From: GCA-2725625 sp964574215
Lineage (GTDB): Bacteria; Pseudomonadota; Alphaproteobacteria; Rhodospirillales; UBA2165
Length of the DNA stretch: 64,000 nucleotides
Direction: 5' to 3'
NCBI GenBank assembly: GCA_964574215.1
Contig: CAZNLR010000014.1
Coordinates: 34,579-98,578 of the forward strand
Shown: one piece after another, positions 58,900-64,000 of the stretch
How the letters are laid out: the number at the start of each line of letters is the position of its first letter
Position numbering within the stretch: the first letter of the stretch is position 1
Made by a program: the position numbers and the translations under genes
The notes under the pieces: model-generated
Seen by the model: only the letters and a program-made list of their open reading frames with translations
Told to the model about the DNA's origin: nothing
The model's database searches: none

Positions 58900-59845
58900 A
58901 AAAGGGGAACGGCACCTTTTTTTAACTAACCTATTGAAAATTAAGGAATTTGGGATTGGGGCCGTGCACCTTTTTCAGAAATTATTCTCTTGATCCGCAA
59001 AACCCGCTCTCACCCTGACATATCCTTCACAGAATCTTTTACATTAAAGAAGATATGGAGAGGTTACCATGGCCAGACCCCCACGAAACTTTGCAGGAGA
59101 CCTGTGTTATCACGTGATCACGCGGGGCAACAGGCGCATGCAGGTGTTTGATACCGAGCTAGACTTTAAGGAATTTGTGAAGCTTTTGACTCTCACCAAG
59201 CAACGATTGGATATCCGTTTGCTCGGATTTTGCCTAATGCCTAATCACATCCATCTACTGGTTCGACCTTATGAAGACAATGATTTGAGCCGTTGGATGC
59301 ATCGGTTACTGACCTCCCACGTCAGACGGCACCATAAACGTCATGGAACTGATGGCCATATTTGGCAAGGAAGATTTAAAGCCTTCGCGATTGAAGAGGA
59401 CCATCATTATTTAACCGTTCTTCGGTACGTGGAGAGAAATCCGCTTCGCGCCGGCTTGGTCGACCGGGCTGAACTTTGGCCCTGGTCAAGTTTGCATTTC
59501 AGGTCGAAGGACAGGCTGGGCAGGCTACTGGCTCAAAGTCCGGTTCCACTATTTGACGACTGGAAGGAATGGATTAATCAGCCGCAAACTGCGGCGGAAC
59601 TGGAGGGTGTGCGGCAATGCGTTCAGCGAGGCCGTCCATTCGGAAACGAGGCATGGACCCGGCAGACCGCACAAAGATTGAGGCTGCAATCGACCCTCCG
59701 CGCACTGGGTCGCCCGCGTGATGAAGGTAATAAAATATAGGTACACGGCTTAGGGTTCAATTTTGAGTAATATCAAAGCATTAGGAAAATAAAGGTGCCG
59801 TGCACCTTAAATGCACATCTAATACCTTTAAGGGTGCCTTTAAAT
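58900..59845 (+). mobile_element. RAYT unit: REP-associated transposase with flanking palindromic repeats
   Basis: A RAYT gene (59069-59740) is bracketed by related repeats. Left: ACGGCACCTTTTTTT (58909-58923) and GCCGTGCACC followed by T (58961-58975). Right: AAGGTGCCGTGCACCTT (59792-59808), which contains the left 12-mer GCCGTGCACCTT and the reverse complement of the left ACGGCACCTT. A further related word AAGGGTGCC lies at 59829. The palindrome GGTGC-CGT-GCACC is a typical REP core. Exact ends of the unit are not certain. Confidence 0.6.
59069..59740 (+). CDS. REP-associated tyrosine transposase (RAYT, Y1_Tnp)
   Basis: This 223-residue protein is a HUH-type, single-Tyr nuclease of the RAYT group. 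It has 'DLCYHVITRGNRRMQVFDTELDFKEFVKLL', the HUH pair in 'LLGFCLMPNHIHLLVRP' and the catalytic Tyr in 'DHHYLTVLRYVERNPLRAGLVDRAELWPWSSLHF'. RAYTs cut and copy short REP palindromes and are usually single-copy, vertically inherited genes. Here the gene is flanked by palindromic repeats and looks intact; the start ATG 59069 has GGAGAGG ahead. Confidence 0.93.
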   Translation: MARPPRNFAGDLCYHVITRGNRRMQVFDTELDFKEFVKLLTLTKQRLDIRLLGFCLMPNHIHLLVRPYEDNDLSRWMHRLLTSHVRRHHKRHGTDGHIWQGRFKAFAIEEDHHYLTVLRYVERNPLRAGLVDRAELWPWSSLHFRSKDRLGRLLAQSPVPLFDDWKEWINQPQTAAELEGVRQCVQRGRPFGNEAWTRQTAQRLRLQSTLRALGRPRDEGNKI

Positions 59846-59902
59846 TATCAGTTCGGTCATGTCGGCCCGTACTGCGGTAGGGATTATTGCGGTGAAGTCA
59901 GT

Positions 59903-60880
59903 CTAGGCGGCGTTTCTCTTCTTCGCCATTTTATCGGCGAGTTTGGGCGCTATGCCGGGGCGGGACCAGGGGCATTGACCGATACAGGCGCCGCAGCCGG
60001 TGTTCTCGACAAAATAGAGAATGCAGTTGTCAAAATTGACATGCCATTTCTCCTCGCCGCGCACGATCTGCTTTTCGGCATGAATGGCGTCCACGGGGCA
60101 GGCGTTGGTGCAAATTTGACAACTGATACAGAATTCATCGACCCCGATATCGTCCGGCTCATCGGCAACCAGGGGCTGGTTGGTGAGCACACAAGCCAGG
60201 CGGAACGATGAACCGAATTGGCGGTTGATCATAGAACCATGTTTGCCCAACTCTCCCAATCCGGCCAGGATGGCCGCCGGGATCATCAGGACCGAACCCG
60301 CCTGCGGACCACCATGGGGATGCGCCTCCGCACCGTTCTCCCGCATCCAGCCCGCCAGTTTGTAGGCCGCCCGCGTCCCTCTGGCATATTGATTTTGCAC
60401 TTCGGTTTGGGATTTCCGGCTGGGCGCAGTGGACAGGCAGTCGTAATCCATGGCCACAGCAATAATGATCATCCATTCATAGGGCGCCTCATAGCCTTCG
60501 AACACCCAGGTCTGATCCAAACGCGCGATACCGACCAGATCGGCTTCGCGTTGCAAGGCTGCTTCTTTTAGATTGGCTGACCATTCCTCCGGCGACCAGT
60601 CTGGGCTCTCAGATGCCAAGTCCGGCAATGGCTGTTCCATAAACGCCTGATTTTTCTTCCGATTTTCCGCCGCTCCGCCAGTTATAATATTGTTGCGGAA
60701 CCAGCTTTGCAGATCGCCATGGGCCAGGATGTTCGGACTGTGCCACATGATCGGCGTGGGTTGGCGCACCTCGGTCTCACCCCAGCCATTAATTTCCCTG
60801 CCGGTGACCTCCGGAAGCAATTTCAGGACTTCCGGTTTCGGCGTGAAGTCAGGCCATTGGCGGCGGCTTTCAGATGTCAT
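59903..60880 (-). CDS. 4Fe-4S oxidoreductase, QueG / reductive-dehalogenase-domain type
   Basis: This roughly 325-residue protein has two C-terminal cluster motifs: 'FCISCQICTNACPVDAI' and 'NCILYFVENTGCGACIGQCPWSRPG', each C-x2-C-x2/3-C-x3-C-P or close. The part before (about 100-250; 'LVGIARLDQTWVFEGYEAPYEWMIIIAVAMDYDCLSTAPS...GSVLMIPAAILAGLGELGKHGSMINRQFGSSFRLACVLTN') is the fold shared by QueG and reductive dehalogenases. That would hold a corrinoid, but none is visible in sequence. No Tat signal is evident. I placed the start at ATG 60880 (AGGA nine bases ahead); ATG 60919 and TTG 60946 are alternatives. It lies 100 bases after the TRAP permease gene in the same direction. Confidence 0.82.
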   Translation of the reverse strand: MTSESRRQWPDFTPKPEVLKLLPEVTGREINGWGETEVRQPTPIMWHSPNILAHGDLQSWFRNNIITGGAAENRKKNQAFMEQPLPDLASESPDWSPEEWSANLKEAALQREADLVGIARLDQTWVFEGYEAPYEWMIIIAVAMDYDCLSTAPSRKSQTEVQNQYARGTRAAYKLAGWMRENGAEAHPHGGPQAGSVLMIPAAILAGLGELGKHGSMINRQFGSSFRLACVLTNQPLVADEPDDIGVDEFCISCQICTNACPVDAIHAEKQIVRGEEKWHVNFDNCILYFVENTGCGACIGQCPWSRPGIAPKLADKMAKKRNAA

Positions 60881-60979
60881 GTTCGGTAATCCTGCGTTAT
60901 AGATGGTCGACCGCGCCATGTTCGCGATGCCGTACCGATTTGGCAAGCAGATTGTCGGGATAAACCTAGGCCACTTTTA

Positions 60980-62281
60980 TCAGAAGTGTCCATAAACCAG
61001 TTCGGGTAGCCAGAGGGCTACCGGCGGGAATAAAACAACGACCGACAAGCGGACGAGGTCGGCGCAGAAGAACGGACCGATGCCTCTGAAGATCACGTTC
61101 AGGGGCACGTCCGGCATCATCGACTTCATGACAAACACGTTGAGCCCGATCGGCGGCGTGATCAGGCTGATCTCGGTCATCATCACCAGTACGATGCCAA
61201 ACCAGATCAGATCAAACCCCAGTGATTCAATCACCGGTACGAAGATTGGGACAGTCAGGAAAATCATTGCCAGGCCTTCGACGACTGTCCCCAGGGCGAC
61301 ATAAAACGCCAAAATGACCAAGAGAACGGCGAAAGGTGCAAAATTCAGCGATTCGATCCAATTGATAACCCCGGATGAAATGCCGGCAAGGGCGATGAAA
61401 TTATTGAGGATCAAGGCGCCGATGGCGATCATGAACACCATGGCTGTGGTCTGCGACGCTTCGACCAGGGATTCGAATAAAATCGGCCAGGACATTTTTT
61501 TGCGCATCATAGCGAATAAAAGAGCGCCGATAGCGCCAATGCCGCCGGCTTCATTAGGCGTAAAGACACCAAAGGAAATACCACCGAGAATGAGGAAAAA
61601 GAGCAGGACAATACCCCACACCCGGTACAGCTTCTGAAACCGCACCTTCCAGCCGGTACGCTTGCCCCTCGGCCCCATTTCCGGCCGAAAGTGAGTAATG
61701 ATCATAATGACGGCGATGTAGAGGATGACCGATATAATACCGGGAATAATGCCGGCGGCGAACAGCTCGGCTATCCCCTCTTCGGTCAGGATGCCATAGA
61801 TGATCAGCGCGGCGCTGGGCGGAATTAGAATACCGAGGGTGCCGCCGGCGGCAACCGTGCCCGCCGCCAGACTGTCGGCATATTTATATTTTCGCATGGA
61901 GGGAATGGCGACCTTGGCCATGGTCGCTACAGTAGCGAGCGATGATCCCGAAACCGCGGCAAAGCCGCCGCAAGCCGCGATGGTCGCCATCGCCAGTCCG
62001 CCCTTGTGGTGGCCGAGCCAGGCATCGGCGGCCTCGTACAGATCATCCGACAACCCGGCGCGAAATACGAAGGCGCCCATCAGCAGGAACATGGGCAAGA
62101 CGGCGAAGTTGGTGTTGAGCACCACATCCATGATCTGCTGGACGGTCATTTCGAGGGCCGGGCCGGCCCCTCGTAAAATGCCAAAGCCGATGCCGCCGAC
62201 GGCAAGCATGGCGAAACCCAGCGGAAAGCCCAGGAAGGCGATGAGAAAAAGGATGGCAAAGCCAATGAGGGATATCGTCAT
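60980..62281 (-). CDS. TRAP transporter large permease (DctM)
   Basis: This 433-residue inner-membrane protein has about twelve hydrophobic helices and the DctM text 'FLGFPLGFAMLAVGGIGFGILRG', 'FLLMGAFVFRAGLSDDLYEAADAWLGHHKGGLAMATIAACGGFAAVSGSSLATVATMAKVAIPSM', 'VAAGGTLGILIPPSAALIIYGILTEEGIAELFAAGIIPGII' and 'MTEISLITPPIGLNVFVMKSM'. It forms the sodium-coupled channel of a TRAP system. It follows dctQ by 22 bases. Confidence 0.95.
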   Translation of the reverse strand: MTISLIGFAILFLIAFLGFPLGFAMLAVGGIGFGILRGAGPALEMTVQQIMDVVLNTNFAVLPMFLLMGAFVFRAGLSDDLYEAADAWLGHHKGGLAMATIAACGGFAAVSGSSLATVATMAKVAIPSMRKYKYADSLAAGTVAAGGTLGILIPPSAALIIYGILTEEGIAELFAAGIIPGIISVILYIAVIMIITHFRPEMGPRGKRTGWKVRFQKLYRVWGIVLLFFLILGGISFGVFTPNEAGGIGAIGALLFAMMRKKMSWPILFESLVEASQTTAMVFMIAIGALILNNFIALAGISSGVINWIESLNFAPFAVLLVILAFYVALGTVVEGLAMIFLTVPIFVPVIESLGFDLIWFGIVLVMMTEISLITPPIGLNVFVMKSMMPDVPLNVIFRGIGPFFCADLVRLSVVVLFPPVALWLPELVYGHF

Positions 62282-62303
62282 TATCTATATTTCGTATAAT
62301 TTT

Positions 62304-62870
62304 TTAAAGCGCCGGATGATCATCTGGATCGTCTTTTACCCGATCGATATCGGGCTGTTTAATTTCAAGGCGTCCTGTCAACAACTGCCATATCATCACC
62401 AACAGGATGATCACGGTAATCATCGACAGGCCCGATAGGCCGTAAAGCAGGGGCGCCCGGGACAGTCCTAAATCTTCGGTGACAAAATTAGCTTCGGCCT
62501 CGTCAATCCCCGCCGCGATAAGCCGTTCGGCCATAAAGCCAATGACGCAGGCGCTGCCGATCAAGGTGGCAAATTGTTGCACCCATCGAATTTTGCCACG
62601 AATAAAGCTGTCGAACAGATCGACGGTGATGTGGGTGCGCGAATGGGTAACCAAGGGAAGCGCAGCAAATGTCACGACACCGAGCAGCAGACCGACGATT
62701 TCGAAGGTTCCCTGGATCGGCGCACTGAACACATACCTGCCGATAACATCAGCAAAGGTCAATGCGGCCATGGCGAAAATCATAATGGCCGCGATCACCT
62801 TTAGCGCTAGGAATACCCAATTGGATTGCCGGACGCCTGCTTCGGCGCCCGGCATATCAAGTTCAGACAC
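62304..62870 (-). CDS. TRAP transporter small permease (DctQ)
   Basis: This 188-residue protein has four hydrophobic helices of the DctQ type: 'FLALKVIAAIMIFAMAALTFADVIGRYVFSAPIQGTFEIVGLLLGVVTFAALPLVTHSRTHITVDLFDSFI'. I chose GTG 62870, 13 bases after the upstream stop; ATG 62855 is an alternative, and an ATG at 62924 overlaps the dctP end. It works with DctM (next gene) and DctP (previous gene). Confidence 0.92.
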   Translation of the reverse strand: MSELDMPGAEAGVRQSNWVFLALKVIAAIMIFAMAALTFADVIGRYVFSAPIQGTFEIVGLLLGVVTFAALPLVTHSRTHITVDLFDSFIRGKIRWVQQFATLIGSACVIGFMAERLIAAGIDEAEANFVTEDLGLSRAPLLYGLSGLSMITVIILLVMIWQLLTGRLEIKQPDIDRVKDDPDDHPAL

Positions 62871-62883
62871 GGTTAACTGTCGC

Positions 62884-63909
62884 CTAGAATTGCGACTTGA
62901 AGAATTCGAGTGCAGCCTTGCCATCGACACCTTTCGACGCCGCAATCTTCAGCCAGTCGTCAATGACGAATTGTGTTTTACTGCGAATTTCCTTTACAAA
63001 ATCCGGGCTGGCAGTATGGAACTTAATGCCCTTTTTAAGCGCCAAACCCTTTGCTTTGTTATTCAGGAAATCAACTCGTTTTCCGGCATTAATGGCAATC
63101 ATCTCACCGGAAACGCCGTTAATTGCTTTCTTTTCGGCAGCCGACAAACCGTTCCACTTTTTCAGGCTGAACAGGAACGAGAAGTTGTTGGACTGAAAAC
63201 CGCCAGGAATGTCGGTGATGTTGGTGATGTAGGGCATCAACTTGAACGTCATCAAAGGATAGTGGGACGTTACCGAGCCCTTAACGATACCCTTGGACAC
63301 AACATTGAACATCTTGACGCCCGGCACGGAAACGACAACCGCGCCCAGGGTTTTCATCATCTTGTTGGGAATGCCGTTGATCGCCCAGATTTTATAGTTT
63401 TTAAGATCGGCAACTTTAAGGATCGGTTTGTCCGCCAGGAAGCTGGCGGCGGAAACCGTCCATTGTCCTAAAACCTTCATGCCTTTGTATTCGTTGGCTT
63501 TGGCAAGAAACTTGACGTGGGTCCGCCACATGGCGAGGCCGCGTTTTTCCGCCAAAGAGGCGCCAAACGGAATTTGCGCGATATTCGGCAGTTTCAAACG
63601 GCCGCTTTCGAAATTATTAGCGAGCATCGCCGCGTCGGCAATCCCTTTGGAAACCATGTTCCATTGTTTCGGCGGCGGGGCTAAAGACTTCTCGGTGAAC
63701 TTAACTTTGACGCTGCCATTAGTGACACGTTCGACGTCTTTGGCCCATGGAATAAACATGCCGACGTTAAAAGGATGTTTGGCAGGCACGAAACGGTTGA
63801 ATAACAGTTCGGTTTCAGCTTTGGCCGGTGTGGCGGTTAAAGCGCTACCTGCTAGTACGGCGCCACCAAATGCGGCGGCAATAGTTACTTTAAATAGTTT
63901 TTTGGACAT
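62884..63909 (-). CDS. TRAP transporter substrate-binding protein (DctP)
   Basis: This 341-residue periplasmic protein has a Sec signal ('FKVTIAAAFGGAVLAGSALTATPAKA') and the DctP pattern 'NRFVPAKHPFNVGMFIPWAKDVERVTNGSVKVKF', 'KGIADAAMLANN', 'LKNYKIWAINGIPNKMMKTLGAVVVSVPGVKMFNVVSKGIVKGSVTSHYPLMTFKL'. The usual carboxylate-binding Arg of DctP proteins is not clear; the corresponding region has 'KIWAINGIPNK', so the ligand may not be a simple carboxylate. GGGAGA precedes ATG 63909. It is the first gene of a leftward operon dctP-dctQ-dctM and possibly the Fe-S gene. Confidence 0.93.
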   Translation of the reverse strand: MSKKLFKVTIAAAFGGAVLAGSALTATPAKAETELLFNRFVPAKHPFNVGMFIPWAKDVERVTNGSVKVKFTEKSLAPPPKQWNMVSKGIADAAMLANNFESGRLKLPNIAQIPFGASLAEKRGLAMWRTHVKFLAKANEYKGMKVLGQWTVSAASFLADKPILKVADLKNYKIWAINGIPNKMMKTLGAVVVSVPGVKMFNVVSKGIVKGSVTSHYPLMTFKLMPYITNITDIPGGFQSNNFSFLFSLKKWNGLSAAEKKAINGVSGEMIAINAGKRVDFLNNKAKGLALKKGIKFHTASPDFVKEIRSKTQFVIDDWLKIAASKGVDGKAALEFFKSQF

Positions 63910-64000
63910 CGTTAATGTCTCCCATCTTCCCGTTACATTGGATTTAATTTTGGGGCTGACATAGATAAGCTCGAAGTATTCACATTTTGGCCCATTCCAA

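Noticed and set aside
59069..59740. IS200/IS605 insertion sequence
   Set aside because: The protein has RAYT features, there is no TnpB and the flanking repeats are REP-like palindromes rather than IS ends.

Overview
The window reads as a stretch of alphaproteobacterial chromosome, most likely from a Rhodospirillales-like marine or aquatic lineage. This is an inference from gene content. A C4-pathway 5-aminolevulinate synthase, an EipB-family envelope protein, a FlaF-like protein, a SqrR/BigR-type ArsR regulator beside a persulfide dioxygenase-rhodanese fusion, a DinB with an N-terminal zinc ribbon, and the string xseB-ispA-dxs-tlyA all fit that group. One run of ten Ns (3058-3067) shows the sequence is a scaffold, probably a draft or metagenome assembly. 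I found no rRNA, tRNA, CRISPR array, integrase or prophage.

Layout. 0-2.6 kb: the end of a family-5 solute-binding protein, an NnrS-family heme membrane protein and a small exported protein. 2.8-5.7 kb: one long ACP / fatty acyl-AMP ligase / PlsC-type acyltransferase fusion. 5.9-10.4 kb: the four core genes of a peptide/nickel-type ABC importer, split into an ATPase pair and a permease pair by a FlaF-like gene with its own promoter and terminator. 10.4-15.7 kb: a universal stress protein, a mannose-1-phosphate guanylyltransferase, a class III aminotransferase and hemA. 15.9-24.6 kb: two small exported proteins, a heme-c hybrid histidine kinase, a PadR-like regulator, an SDR enzyme, a YedK/HMCES-type DNA-protein crosslink protein, a second universal stress protein, a CDF metal exporter, pdxH and a glycine-zipper lipoprotein. 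24.8-26.7 kb: fabI-aroC. 26.7-33.4 kb: a 27-residue membrane microprotein, a secreted metallo-beta-lactamase-fold protein, several small enzymes, an SLC13-type permease, a TauD-type dioxygenase, a YbjQ protein and a highly structured non-coding stretch. 33.4-38.3 kb: an isoprenoid cluster read leftwards (xseB, ispA, dxs, tlyA) plus a histone-deacetylase-fold enzyme. 38.6-43.1 kb: an RND efflux adaptor and pump. 43.2-44.6 kb: the persulfide-sensing and detoxification pair. 44.6-50.3 kb: a second MBL enzyme, two unknown proteins, an AT-rich divergent region full of inverted repeats around a 76-residue ORF, and a ROK kinase coupled to dinB. 50.4-51.1 kb: a hicAB toxin-antitoxin pair with a clear operator. 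51.2-57.1 kb: eipB, a sigma-54-promoted diguanylate cyclase coupled to an unknown protein, a lipoprotein, aspS and a RutE-like reductase. 57.4-58.9 kb: a phosphoesterase-methyltransferase pair. 58.9-59.8 kb: a RAYT (REP-associated) transposase between REP-like palindromes. 59.9-63.9 kb: a TRAP transporter operon read leftwards, followed by an iron-sulfur oxidoreductase.

Most genes are ordinary housekeeping or transport genes. The parts most worth a second look are the structured non-coding region at 33.1-33.4 kb, which contains two mutually exclusive perfect pairings; the 47.0-48.1 kb region with long inverted repeats around a small ORF; the tiny membrane protein at 26.8 kb; the ArsM-like methyltransferase that has lost two of its three arsenic-binding cysteines; and the flaF-like gene set inside the transporter operon. 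I cannot show that any of these is a new system from this sequence alone.
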